This document shows, piece after piece, positions 28,001 to 36,601 of a stretch of 64,000 bases of DNA. The stretch lies in assembly GCA_016714765.1 (NCBI GenBank), contig JADKCF010000002.1, positions 248,001-312,000 on the forward strand, in the 5' to 3' direction. The stretch comes from Saprospiraceae bacterium. GTDB lineage: Bacteria > Bacteroidota > Bacteroidia > Chitinophagales > Saprospiraceae. The notes beneath the pieces are model-generated. The model searched no databases and was not told the DNA's origin. It saw nothing but the letters and a program-made list of their open reading frames with translations. The stretch's first letter is position 1. Every line of letters begins with the position of its first letter. The position numbers were made by a program, and so were the translations under genes.

Positions 28001-28757
28001 TGGGGGAGAGTCCTGTATTTCAGTAAAATATCTTGTCGGTGGTACAGGCAATAAATATACCTTTCAGATAAACAACGGAACCAGATACCCTATAGATTCA
28101 TGTGTTACGGTATTTGCCGGACAATATTTTATAAATCTCATTGATTCTGCCGGATGCTCTATTGATACTATCATTACCATAGGCCAACCTGCACCCATTA
28201 CAGTAGATGCAGGACTTGACAGGGAAATTCAGCTTGGTTTACCATCTCCAGTGATCAATGTGAATGTAGATTCGTCTGTAGGAATTGATACATTGGTATG
28301 GAGTCCTGCAGGAGATATTATTTGTCTGACACAAAACTGTATTTCAGTAGAAGCGGCACCGGCAGTGACTACCACCTACCTGATTACGGTGACAGATCTG
28401 AATGGGTGTAAAGGCAGCGACGAGATCACAGTCGATGTCAAAAATGTAAGAAATGTATATTTTGCCAATATATTTACACCTAACAGAGACGGTGAAAATG
28501 AATATTTTCAAGCTGTCACAGGGCCCGGGGTAGAGAAAATACTCAGTTTTACTATTTTTGACAGGTGGGGCAACAAGGTTTTCGACAAGTCTGACTATAT
28601 GCCGGACCCTGCAGGTACAGATGGTTGGGATGGTACATTGAACGGTCGTCGGCTTGACCCGGCAGTTTTTGTTTACTATTCCAGGGTCAGGTTTATAGAT
28701 GGAAAAGAAATCAACTATTCTGGATCGGTCACTCTGGCAGATAAAATAAGAAATTAA
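25005..28757 (+). CDS. T9SS-exported adhesin with N-terminal cohesin-like domain and SprB-type repeats
   Basis: 1,250 residues from the chosen ATG. Signal peptide (about residues 1-27, MIFRKSALLTFIITYLT onward). Residues of about 28-170 look like a cohesin/dockerin-binding-type beta-sandwich (VCLDVTAENFNQIESIQFNL, DNEIIFTLCFNIIG). A long array of diverged SprB-like units follows, each with a Cys followed by G..DG, GG, and L..G.Y.VTVTD..GC. A PKD/Ig-like segment precedes the C-terminal type B T9SS domain (FANIFTPNRDGENEYFQ, FDRWGNKVFDKSDY, AVFVYYSRVRF). It shares its C-terminal domain type with the adhesin at 1-7492, but its repeats are far more diverged. Surface adhesion or gliding is inferred. 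Confidence 0.85.
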   Translation: MIFRKSALLTFIITYLTMCTTWQMGAQGILNLKVTDAMGETGNRVCLDVTAENFNQIESIQFNLSYDATLVVPECPATYVHPLMANNIFGDIFNCINKDNGFLNFVWASDPTTIPDNEIIFTLCFNIIGKPGNKSPVYFNGLILDIEICSQDSNGASVCTEELNSNVGTIMIISNTLQVFYNKCDADGVNNLNNASLTFYGTGGLPPYTYNINSGAYMGTLPLHGQRTTIPNIPEGMYTIVITDSNNLMATAGPFTISNSIPITYDTPKVSDPTCADRKNGSIEIPNIAGLSPFTYKWSNLVSGTDTYSKLTGLSKGTYTVTITDFGGCEVQRTFELKLDTLKLTLDITRNASCNQPSVKDGRVSISGIGGTPYKGSMPYEFSLNGNNWIKFTPPHTINNLPAGDFTIIIRDSLFCDTDAEVFNMPFNKTIDMKALTTDISCFGAIDGEVKLTASPYSVDYTFLPLIGYPNLGMPKIDTFKISDLPKGNYAYRLLDNSGCKDTVFFSINEPAIIAINPSLVQPDCTGPGSITLAPSGGTGSFKYKWLPASGDVNTLTGLVGGSYAVTVTDNNDCTATDIFQLNNSGTLNISLTKENVTCSGQNDGKATVTVLFSGGQNQMFEIFWRDGNNNDLPIKVNTMQNLAPGNYSVQVIAADGCKSLVIPFIISDKIPVYFATTITNAPCNGAAGKIVVNIKGNPTGFTYEWKPKSGTNIIDNDNTLDEKAGEYIVTAISPNNCRKDTTITITEPGKITFPAPVTRNVTCFGLSTGQAAIMNPPLGLNFTWSTGSVGPFAINFATGEGWVIASSGACKSDTVKFSIGTFPVLSIDEAKTIISNPVCFGDKNGSVTIEAKGGTGLDYKYAWAGGKTGANLNNISSGAYIVTISDSNNCSQQDTFFLSQPDKLDAFVDNNKTVELDCNNQDGGKIGLFTTGGNPGVKTIQWQTGVLTDNNTAIGLSPGTYCATVSDNFGCKDTVCYTLTAPAVLKGEVNTPVEPLCNGGESCISVKYLVGGTGNKYTFQINNGTRYPIDSCVTVFAGQYFINLIDSAGCSIDTIITIGQPAPITVDAGLDREIQLGLPSPVINVNVDSSVGIDTLVWSPAGDIICLTQNCISVEAAPAVTTTYLITVTDLNGCKGSDEITVDVKNVRNVYFANIFTPNRDGENEYFQAVTGPGVEKILSFTIFDRWGNKVFDKSDYMPDPAGTDGWDGTLNGRRLDPAVFVYYSRVRFIDGKEINYSGSVTLADKIRN

Positions 28758-28793
28758 AATCTGACAATAAAGTCATAAAGCTAAAATTATTTC

Positions 28794-28830
28794 AAATAGC
28801 TCTGTATATTAATTGCAGAGCTATTTTTTT
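28794..28830 (+). terminator. Rho-independent terminator after the cohesin-headed adhesin
   Basis: 11-bp stem AAATAGCTCTG / CAGAGCTATTT (28794-28804 and 28816-28826) with an 11-base loop and a T-tract (28824-28830). Confidence 0.9.
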
Positions 28831-28855
28831 GTGATCAATATCTATATAAAATAGG

Positions 28856-28889
28856 CAAAGGCTTGCATTCCGGAGAGTGCAAGCCTTTG
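28856..28889. terminator. Second hairpin downstream, 12-bp perfect stem
   Basis: CAAAGGCTTGCA (28856-28867) pairs with TGCAAGCCTTTG (28878-28889) around a 10-base loop. The T-tract after it is weak (TAATTTTTA). It may be a back-up or bidirectional terminator or another structured element. Confidence 0.6.
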
Positions 28890-29213
28890 TAATTTTTATA
28901 ATTAGCCGTAAAGGCGCATATAAAACTGAAAACTTACTTTACATTTTATTAACAATCTAAATTAAAACGTTCAGATTTTTGTAATATTGTCTTATGTACT
29001 AAAATTTTCTTTAGAGTTTGGAAGTCAAGTGTTACTCAGTGAAAGAAAATTTCAAATTTTGATAAAATTATTTTGATCAACAAGCGTTGGATTGAAATTT
29101 TTTGACTAATTTTGAATTAGTTAAAAACCTTTACATATATAATCTAAATAAGGAAAATTTTTATAGATACCCCTACAATTAATTTTGATAAAAATACATA
29201 TAAATATTAACAC
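28890..29213. other. AT-rich intergenic region before the small lipoprotein gene
   Basis: 324 bp with no ORF of note. Several TTTTGA-like words occur. The only feature I would call is the promoter at 29087-29114. Confidence 0.5.
29087..29114 (+). promoter_or_regulatory. Putative promoter for the small lipoprotein gene
   Basis: TTG at 29087-29089, a 17-base spacer and TAATTTTG at 29107-29114 fit the -33/-7 pattern, leaving a leader of about 90 bases. Confidence 0.4.
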
Positions 29214-29576
29214 ATGAAGCATATCATATTTACCTGTTTTCTGTTTCTTATGTTACCATCCTGCATGCCAAAAGAGCTTCCTACTGTACTTGATCAGTCA
29301 GAGGGCTACGCACTGATGAAGGTATCTCATTTGACAACCAAAGAGGAGCTTCAATCCATGTCCAGTAAACTGGCAGAACAAGGTATCACTATAGACTATT
29401 CAAGTTCAGAATTTTTTGACGATGGCAAACTCCGTAATCTGATACTTTCAGTAGTTACACCTGATGGCAATAAAGGTAGTACGAATGCAGACCTTGTTAC
29501 TTTGCAGTTCAAGTATTTCGGGTTTTTGTATCAAAAAAATGGACAACCTTCCTTTAAAATAGGAACTATCGAGTAG
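29214..29576 (+). CDS. Small lipoprotein of unknown function
   Basis: 120 residues. Type II signal peptide with lipobox (FLFLMLPSC, Cys at residue 17). The mature part contains TTKEELQSMSSKLAEQGITIDYSSSEFFDDGKLRNL-like sequence in which a short helix, a beta pair and VTPDGNKG can be seen. This resembles the regulatory C-terminal portion of some Bacteroidota M56/BlaR-type proteins, but the similarity is too weak to name a family. Single gene with its own promoter. Confidence 0.7.
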   Translation: MKHIIFTCFLFLMLPSCMPKELPTVLDQSEGYALMKVSHLTTKEELQSMSSKLAEQGITIDYSSSEFFDDGKLRNLILSVVTPDGNKGSTNADLVTLQFKYFGFLYQKNGQPSFKIGTIE

Positions 29577-29729
29577 AATAACTGGAAAATTCAGTAAAAT
29601 CTGTCCAACAAAATTGGTTGGAAAAGATGTGTTATATAGTCAATGAAAAAAAACAGGCACCGATCAGGGCTAAAACTTCCATTTAACCCATTAAAATTCA
29701 TATTATTATATGTAATTTAGTTTGGTAAA

Positions 29730-29760
29730 TTTGGAAATACCTTTAAATAATTTACCTTTG
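29730..29760 (+). promoter_or_regulatory. Consensus Bacteroidota promoter for the PpiD-like gene
   Basis: TTTG at 29730-29733, a 19-base spacer and TACCTTTG at 29753-29760: a full match to TTTG-N19-TAnnTTTG. Leader of about 70 bases. It is the best promoter in the window. Confidence 0.75.
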
Positions 29761-29836
29761 TGGCGCTTTTCCCAAAAAGTGGGAAGAAGTATTTATATAA
29801 AGTAAAACCAGATATTAAAATTTCAATAAGGATACT

Positions 29837-31948
29837 ATGGCTTTAATAGGAAAGATCAGAAAAAACATGTGGCTTGTTATTGTGCTTTTGGCAGTAGCAT
29901 TGGCTGGATTTATTATCATGGACATGACAAATGCCAGTAGCAGGGGTAGTTTTGGTTCGCGAACTACTATAGGCGAAGTGGCGGGAGAAAAAATAGATTA
30001 TATGGACTTCCAGAAAGCAGAATCAGCCCTTTACAGCGGGTCAGGTGATGTATATGGCAGAAGAAACTCATTATGGAACTATTTTGTAGAGAATGCCATC
30101 ATGGATAAAATATCCTCCTCCACAGGTATAGGGGTAGGCACAGATGAGCTAAATGAACTGGAATTCGGAACTAATCTGAGTCCCTTGGTACAGTCATTTT
30201 ACAGAAATCCACAAACTGGTCAGGTAGATAGAAATCAACTTAATGAAATCAAAAAAGCTATAGACGAAGGTACTGTTTCCAATCCTGAGTTTGCTGCCAG
30301 ATTTAACGAATTGAGAAAACAAATCATCAAAACCCAGAAACAAACCAAGCTGAGCAATATGGTCTCCAAGGCTATTTATACACCTACCTGGTTAGCTGAA
30401 ACAATGGATAAGATCAATAATGAAACGGCTAGCATTGAGTATGTTAAAATACCTTTCGAATCAGTAGCAGATACAGAGGTCAAAGTTACAGATGAAGATT
30501 ATGCAGCATTTATCAAAGAAAATGCGGTCAAATATACCAATACTGAAGAAGTAAGAAACATTGCTTATATTGCATATGATGTTAAACCAACACTTGAAGA
30601 TTCATTAAAAATCAAAGAATCTATGAAAACGCTTGCTTCAGGATTTGCAGCAGCCACCAATGACTCGCTTTTTGCATCTACCAACAATGGTTTTTATAGC
30701 AACGCATATTCTAAAAAAGATGAATTACAGGGCAAACTAAAAGATACGATCACTTCCTTGTCAGTAGGACAGGTATATGGACCTTACATCGATAACAATA
30801 CCTATCTTGTGGCAAAACTGATTGGTAAAAAAGTAATAGCTGATTCCGCCAGCGCGTCTCATATACTCAGAAGTGTAACCAATGGTGACCCCTTACAGCT
30901 TGCTGCAGCAAAGAAATATATAGATAGTCTAAGAACAGCAATCGACAACGGATCAGTATCTTTTTCAATTGCTGCAACCAACAATAGTCAGGATCCTGGT
31001 TCTGCACAAAAAGGAGGTGACTTGGGAACTTTTGGACCGGGAGCAATGGTACCACAGTTCAATGATGCAGTATTCAATGGTAAAGACGGAGGCATGTACA
31101 CTGTGACAACAGAGGTCGGTGTCCACCTGATAAAAGTAAACAAACTGACATACAAAAACAATGAGCTCAAATATAAGGTAGCCTACCTGGCACAGCCTAT
31201 CATTCCTTCTGAGGCAACACAAAATGCAATAGAAGATAAAGTCATGGGCTTGCTCGAAAAAACAAAAACACTGGATGACCTTAATAAGCTGGGAACAGGA
31301 GATGTCAAAGTAGAAGTAGCAGGAGGTCTGAAAAAAAATGACTTTACTGTAGGTACCCTAGGTTCGGGACAGACATCTAGAGATATCATCAGATGGGCTT
31401 ATGAAGACGACACAGACGCAGGTGATGTTTCACCTACATTATATACGTATACAGATGACGCTAACTATGTAGATAGCAAACATGTTATAGCGGCTCTTAA
31501 ATCTGTGGACAAGCCAGGATTGGCTACAGTAGAATCGCTTAAGTCACAAATAGAAGGTCAAGTGAAAAATAAAAAGAAAGCTGAAATCATCAAGTCTAAA
31601 ATTTCAGGTACAGATTTGAATTCGATTGCTTCATCATTTGGACTGACAGTAGCTAATGCTGATAATGTCAATTTTGGAATGGCTACTATCGGAGATTCAG
31701 GACAGGAGCCGGCAGTTGTGGGAAAAATCTTCACATCTAATCCGGGTACTACTACCGCACCACTGGTAGGCAAATCAGGAGTATTTGTTGCTAAATTGGT
31801 ATCTAAAACACCACCATCTACAGAAGGAGGTGCATTCGGTCAAAAAATGCAACTCACTCAAGCTACCAGAATGCAAGTCAATTACAAGCTAATGGAAGCG
31901 CTTAAAAAAGCCAATAAAGTAGAAGATAACAGATTTACTTTTTTCTGA
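29837..31948 (+). CDS. PpiD-like membrane-anchored peptidylprolyl isomerase (SurA_N / PPIC)
   Basis: 703 residues. One N-terminal membrane anchor (MWLVIVLLAVALAGFIIMDM), then a SurA/PpiD N-terminal chaperone region (AGEKIDYMDFQKAES and the following helical part). A parvulin PPIC domain lies at about residues 335-435 (ASHILRSV, GGDLGTFGPGAMVPQFNDAV, VGVHLIKVNKL). A second, diverged parvulin-like part follows to the C-terminus. It is predicted to sit in the inner membrane facing the periplasm and assist folding of exported and outer-membrane proteins, which fits a genome making large T9SS cargo. Strong promoter upstream and terminator downstream make it monocistronic. Confidence 0.9.
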   Translation: MALIGKIRKNMWLVIVLLAVALAGFIIMDMTNASSRGSFGSRTTIGEVAGEKIDYMDFQKAESALYSGSGDVYGRRNSLWNYFVENAIMDKISSSTGIGVGTDELNELEFGTNLSPLVQSFYRNPQTGQVDRNQLNEIKKAIDEGTVSNPEFAARFNELRKQIIKTQKQTKLSNMVSKAIYTPTWLAETMDKINNETASIEYVKIPFESVADTEVKVTDEDYAAFIKENAVKYTNTEEVRNIAYIAYDVKPTLEDSLKIKESMKTLASGFAAATNDSLFASTNNGFYSNAYSKKDELQGKLKDTITSLSVGQVYGPYIDNNTYLVAKLIGKKVIADSASASHILRSVTNGDPLQLAAAKKYIDSLRTAIDNGSVSFSIAATNNSQDPGSAQKGGDLGTFGPGAMVPQFNDAVFNGKDGGMYTVTTEVGVHLIKVNKLTYKNNELKYKVAYLAQPIIPSEATQNAIEDKVMGLLEKTKTLDDLNKLGTGDVKVEVAGGLKKNDFTVGTLGSGQTSRDIIRWAYEDDTDAGDVSPTLYTYTDDANYVDSKHVIAALKSVDKPGLATVESLKSQIEGQVKNKKKAEIIKSKISGTDLNSIASSFGLTVANADNVNFGMATIGDSGQEPAVVGKIFTSNPGTTTAPLVGKSGVFVAKLVSKTPPSTEGGAFGQKMQLTQATRMQVNYKLMEALKKANKVEDNRFTFF

Positions 31949-31967
31949 TACTAAACGATCAATATTT

Positions 31968-32010
31968 AAAAAAAAGCGGGCATTCTCAATGGATGACCGC
32001 TTTTTTTTTT
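31968..32010 (+). terminator. Rho-independent terminator after the PpiD-like gene
   Basis: AAAAAGCGG (ending at 31979) pairs with CCGCTTTTT (from 31997), followed by ten T residues at 32001-32010. Confidence 0.85.
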
Positions 32011-32122
32011 ACACATATACTTTTTAAGAGCTAAGAGAGTTGTAAATTTATGAAATGTCTTTTGTGTATCACACCAAAATTAAGTAAAATTGCGTTATGT
32101 TAAAAATTTAATATTGGAACAG

Positions 32123-32757
32123 ATGAATTATTATCAAATGAAAATGTTGTTTCTATTTCTTGTTTTGGCGCTAGTATCATGCAGGTCCGGGAAGGTAGAG
32201 AATAAATATCCAAATGGGAAAATAATGGAAACTTACTCAGTCAACAAAAATGCAGAAAAGAATGGTGATTATGTGATGTATTTTGAGTCAGGAAAGATTA
32301 AGGAAAAGGCCGAATACAAAAATGGAAAACTTATAGGTAAGCGAACTTTGTTTTTTGAAAATGGTAATCCAGAGATGGAAGAGTTGTATACAGATGACGG
32401 CCTACTAAACGGTTTGCACAGGACATTTTATCCTGAAGGTCCACTGATGATCGAAAAGACCTATACCAATAATGTCATAAGTGGCCAACTGAAAGTTTAT
32501 TATCCTTCCGAAAAATAAAAGAAGAGGTCACGATGAATGGGAATCAGGAAAACGGACCTTTTACGGAATATTTTGAAAACGGCCAGATACAATGGAAAGG
32601 TACTTATCTAAATGGCGATAATGAGTTTGGTTTGCTTGAGGAGTTTGACTCACTGGGAGCTCCCATAAAGAAGATGAAATGTGATTCTTTGGCTATATGC
32701 CGTACATTCTGGAGACCGGGTATGCCGGACGTAAAACTAGACTCAATAGGTTTATGA
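32123..32757 (+). CDS. MORN-repeat (YwqK-type) lipoprotein, frameshifted
   Basis: Signal peptide with lipobox (FLFLVLALVSC), then repeated MORN/YwqK-type units: KYPNGKIMETY, YFESGKIKEKAEYKNGKL, FFENGNPEMEELYTDDG, YPEGPLMIEKTYTNN, then after the break YFENGQIQWKGTYLNGD. The frame stops at 32516-32518. Adding one base next to the run at 32510-32515 joins YYPS.KIKEEVTMNGN without a break, so this is one gene of about 210 codons. Such proteins are often auto-named 'toxin-antitoxin YwqK family antitoxin' in Bacteroidota, but no toxin is present here. The start at 32123 is one choice; ATG at 32138 also fits. The stop overlaps the porQ start (ATGA). Confidence 0.75.
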
Positions 32758-33808
32758 TGATGAAACAACTTACACTAATTGCTTTGTTTGTTATCTGGCT
32801 TCAAGGTGTTGTGGCACAGATAGGTGGTAAAGACGCATATGAGTTTTTAAATCTCCCTGCGTCATCCCGTATTACAGCTCTTGGAGGACATTTGATAAGT
32901 GTTCATGACGAAGATGTGACATTGGCATTGTCCAATCCAGCAGCCCTCAATGATAAAATGCACAACAGGATCTCATTCTCTCATAATTTTCATTTTGCAG
33001 ATATACAAAATGGCTATGTAGGGTACGGCCGAAAAGTCAGCAAATGGGGTTTGAATACACATGTTGGGGTACAGTATATCAGCTATGGAGAATTTACCTA
33101 TGCAGACATTTTGGGGCAGCAAAACGGCACTTTTACAGCAAGAGAATCTGCTTTTGTACTGGGTGCTTCCAAAAAAATTGCAGAAAGAATAACATTAGGT
33201 GCTAACCTGAAGGGTGTATTCAGCAGCATGGAAAGTTACTCTTCTACTGGCATTGTTGCTGACCTTGGGCTGAATTATGCCAAAGACTCTTCAGGTTTAA
33301 TCATAACATTTCTCGTCAAAAACATAGGGCAGAACTGAGTACTTATGCCGGAACCAGATATGGAACACCCTTGGATGTGCAGATAGGAATTTCAAAAAAA
33401 CTGAAGTATCTTCCTTTTAGAATTTCCATCATAGGTCATCAACTCCACAAGGCCAATGTCAGATATGATGACCCTGCCAACATAGGCCAGACTGATATTT
33501 TTGGAGAGGAAGTGAAGGTCAATAAGTTTTCGCAATCAGTAGATAATGTGTTCAGACATATTATTATCAACGGAGAGTTTTTGCTGGGGAGAAATGAAAA
33601 TCTGCGACTAAGAGCTGGCTACAATCATCTGCGTAGAAAGGAGTTGTCACTCACGACATACAGAAGTCTGGCAGGATTTAGCCTTGGTTTTGGTATTAAA
33701 GTAAATGCTTTTAAGCTGGATTATGGAGTAGGATACCATCACATCGCAGGGGCCACAAATCATGTCACAATCAGCACGGACCTGGGTAAGTTTTTTAAGA
33801 AAATCTAA
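32754..33808 (+). CDS. porQ: Type IX secretion system protein PorQ, frameshifted
   Basis: About 350 residues once joined. Signal peptide (MKQLTLIALFVIWLQGVVAQ), then the PorQ opening KDAYEFLNLPASSRITALGG, EDVTLALSNPAALN and NGYVGYGRK, continuing as a FadL/PorV-like beta-barrel. The first frame ends at 33338 (KNIGQN-stop). Adding one G to the run 33327-33329 continues as KNIGAELSTYAG into the frame that ends at 33808 (DVQIGISKKLKYLPFRI, GFGIKVNAFKLDYGVGYHH). PorQ is an outer-membrane T9SS accessory protein. The gene begins inside the MORN lipoprotein stop codon. It makes functional sense beside three T9SS cargo genes in the window. Confidence 0.85.
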
Positions 33809-33896
33809 TTCATAAAAGGTTTAGTGACTAATATCATCCTTTTCTAGTTTAACAGGAATAAATATTTCATTATTTTGTGGTCATATCGTTGAATGT

Positions 33897-34400
33897 ATGG
33901 CCAGTTTTAGAATACGCCCCAGGTTCGAAATGAACAGTCCCAAGACTATGGATGAGATTATTGGCAATGTAAAAGAAAAATTGAAGCATAATACTCATCA
34001 CCTGCACGGTCAGGCCATGCATGACCACATCACTATCAGGGTCAATAAGGATCAACGGCATTATTGGTCACCGCAGTTGAATGTCATCATGCAAAGGGAA
34101 CCCGAAGATAGCATGACAAAAATCATTGGAGTGTATGGCCCGATGCCGAATGTATGGACTTTGTTTACCCTCATATACCTGGCACTAAGTGTGCTTTCAG
34201 TCTTTATTATGATCATAGGCTTTTCGCAAAAAACCTTGGGTCAGGAAAGTAAAATATTATGGTTGATACCTGTATTTATTTTGATAGCAGCGTCGATGTA
34301 TATATCTAGTCAAATGGGTCAAAAGTTGGCAGCAGCACAAACATATGCCATTCATTATTTTTTTGAAGATGCCCTTGGAGAAACTTTGCCGGAAGTGTAG
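33897..34400 (+). CDS. Unknown membrane protein with two transmembrane helices
   Basis: 167 residues. The soluble N-terminal part (about 1-85) contains HNTHHLHGQAMHDHITIRV and RHYWSPQLNVIMQREPED. A PMPNVWTLF stretch leads into two hydrophobic helices (LALSVLSVFIMIIGF and LWLIPVFILIAASMYIS), and a short C-terminal tail ends EDALGETLPEV. I do not recognise a named family; similar short Bacteroidota proteins are annotated as hypothetical. It stands alone between porQ and the E1 gene. Confidence 0.6.
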   Translation: MASFRIRPRFEMNSPKTMDEIIGNVKEKLKHNTHHLHGQAMHDHITIRVNKDQRHYWSPQLNVIMQREPEDSMTKIIGVYGPMPNVWTLFTLIYLALSVLSVFIMIIGFSQKTLGQESKILWLIPVFILIAASMYISSQMGQKLAAAQTYAIHYFFEDALGETLPEV

Positions 34401-34489
34401 AGTAGGGTAAATTAAATTTTGAATATTTGACGAAATAAAAATCCTGTGATTCTGGATAGAATGCACCAGCTTATTCCTACTTTTACATC

Positions 34490-36538
34490 ATGAATACTCC
34501 AATATTAGATAAGCATTTGCTTGCAAAAGCGTTTGGCATCATTTGTACAGCCAAAGCAATGACGGGGATTTTTGAAGATCAGTTTAGGATTGTTTCCAAA
34601 TATGTCCACGCTACTTCGAGAGGCCATGAAGCAATACAAATTGCGTTGGGCTTGCAGCTCGCTTCCAGGGATTTTGTATCACCTTATTATAGAGATGATG
34701 CTATGTTATTGTCTATAGGTATGACACCTTATGACTTAATGTTGCAGGTGTTGGCCAAGCGCGAAGACCCATTTTCTGCAGGACGCACATATTATTGTCA
34801 TCCCAGCCTGAAAGATGCCGATAAGCCAAAAATAATGCATCAGTCATCTGCAACTGGTATGCAGGCCATTCCGGCAACTGGAGTAGCTATGGGCATACAG
34901 TATAAAGAAAAAGTTGGTATTCCTTCAGAAAAAGGTGCCATTGTGGTATGCTCTTTTGGCGATGCATCGGTGACAGAAGGCGAAGTTTCAGAGGCATTCC
35001 AGATGGCAGCCCTTAAGCAGTTTCCGATATTGTATCTTGTGCAGGACAATGGTTGGGATATCTCAGCTACAGCTGCTGAAACCAGAGCTATGAATGCATA
35101 CCAATATGCAAAAGGTTTTCCTGGCATAGAAGCCGTCAGTATTGACGGTACAGATTTCAAAACCTGCTATGAGAAGCTTAGTCAGATTATCCATACTATA
35201 CGTACCGAACGAAGGCCATTTCTCGTTCATGCCACGGTGCCGCTGCTGAATCATCACACCTCAGGAGTCAGAAAGGAGTGGTATCGCGATGATCTGGAAG
35301 AAGATGCTAAAGATGATCCTTATGACAAGATGTTAGATCTTCTTTTGTCTACTGGCTTCTTACAGGATGAAATAGATGATATATTACGAACTACGCAAGA
35401 AACGGTAGCAAATGACCTTATCAAAGCCCAATTGGCATCTGAACCCTTGCCTGAAGACCTGTTTACACATGATTTTGCGCCTACACCGGTCACAGAAGAA
35501 TCCGGCGATAGGTGCCCCGAACAAGCAGACGAAAAAGTGATGGTGGACTGTGCTCTTATGGCGATCCAGGAATTAATGGAAGACCATCCGGAGTGTTTGC
35601 TATATGGTCAGGATGTCGGAAGCAGATTGGGTGGTGTCTTCAGGGAAGCAGCGACTTTGGCACAGAAATTCGGTGATGCAAGGGTCTTTAACACAGCTAT
35701 ACAAGAGGCATTTATTATCGGTAGTACAGTAGGCATGTCTGCAGTGGGACTAAAACCAATTGTAGAGGTGCAGTTTGCAGACTATATCTGGCCGGGGCTC
35801 AACCAATTGTTTGCTGAAGTAAGCAGAAGTTGCTATTTGTCAAATGGTAAATGGCCGGTAAGCATGGTACTGAGAGTGCCTATTGGTGCATATGGGAGTG
35901 GCGGTCCTTTCCACAGCTCAAGTGTAGAGTCGGTGCTCACTAATATCAGAGGTATAAAAATTGTGTATCCCAGTAATGGGGCAGACCTGAAAGGACTGCT
36001 CAAAGCGGCATATCACGATCATAACCCCGTCGTCGTCCTCGAACACAAAGGACTATACTGGAGCAAGGTCAAAGGCACAGAAACTGCACGCCGCAAACTG
36101 CCTTCAAAAGATTATATCCTACCGCTGGGTGTCGGGCTGATGGTCTCTGAGTCTGAAGTTACGGAGTTGCCAAAAGTACTCATTGTGACATATGGTATGG
36201 GTGTGCACTGGTCATTGCATATCGATACTGATATCAAAGATAGGGTAGGGATTCTTGATTTAAGGTCGTTATATCCATTGGATGAAACATTGTTGTACAG
36301 TAAAGCCAAGGAATACAGTCGTATCATTGTACTGACAGAAGAGCCCGTCAATAATACTTTTGCGCAGAGTATTGCGGCAAGAATACAAGAAAACTGTTTT
36401 GAGTACCTGGATGCGCCGGTTAGGACAGTTGGGGCAGAAAATATGCCGGCTATACCTCTTAATGAAGTACTGGAAAAAACAATGCTTCCCAATGCTGAAA
36501 AAATAAGTATCGCTGTTAGAAATATATTGGCTTATTAA
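34490..36538 (+). CDS. Fused alpha/beta E1 component of a branched-chain 2-oxoacid dehydrogenase
   Basis: 682 residues. The N-terminal half is E1-alpha-like (SRGHEAIQIALGLQL, SPYYRDDAMLLSIG; ThDP motif from SFGDASVTEGEVSEAFQMA to LVQDNGWDIS). The C-terminal half is E1-beta-like (ECLLYGQDVG, GGVFREAATLAQKFG, NTAIQEAFIIG, AYGSGGPFHSSSVE, LEHKGLY, LTEEPVNNTFAQSI). Single-chain alpha-beta E1 enzymes are common in Bacteroidota and are assigned to 2-oxoisovalerate (branched-chain) oxidation; acetoin or pyruvate are alternatives. No lipoyl E2 or E3 gene is adjacent, so the complex is assembled from genes elsewhere. Confidence 0.87.
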   Translation: MNTPILDKHLLAKAFGIICTAKAMTGIFEDQFRIVSKYVHATSRGHEAIQIALGLQLASRDFVSPYYRDDAMLLSIGMTPYDLMLQVLAKREDPFSAGRTYYCHPSLKDADKPKIMHQSSATGMQAIPATGVAMGIQYKEKVGIPSEKGAIVVCSFGDASVTEGEVSEAFQMAALKQFPILYLVQDNGWDISATAAETRAMNAYQYAKGFPGIEAVSIDGTDFKTCYEKLSQIIHTIRTERRPFLVHATVPLLNHHTSGVRKEWYRDDLEEDAKDDPYDKMLDLLLSTGFLQDEIDDILRTTQETVANDLIKAQLASEPLPEDLFTHDFAPTPVTEESGDRCPEQADEKVMVDCALMAIQELMEDHPECLLYGQDVGSRLGGVFREAATLAQKFGDARVFNTAIQEAFIIGSTVGMSAVGLKPIVEVQFADYIWPGLNQLFAEVSRSCYLSNGKWPVSMVLRVPIGAYGSGGPFHSSSVESVLTNIRGIKIVYPSNGADLKGLLKAAYHDHNPVVVLEHKGLYWSKVKGTETARRKLPSKDYILPLGVGLMVSESEVTELPKVLIVTYGMGVHWSLHIDTDIKDRVGILDLRSLYPLDETLLYSKAKEYSRIIVLTEEPVNNTFAQSIAARIQENCFEYLDAPVRTVGAENMPAIPLNEVLEKTMLPNAEKISIAVRNILAY

Positions 36539-36601
36539 TGCAACCAAATTCTATTTTATTTCGTCTTTGAAGTAATATTATTAACACAAAAAACCAAAAT
36601 C

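Noticed and set aside
32090..32757. Toxin-antitoxin system suggested by the YwqK-type name
   Set aside because: Only a MORN-repeat lipoprotein is present; no toxin gene lies beside it and the neighbour is porQ.
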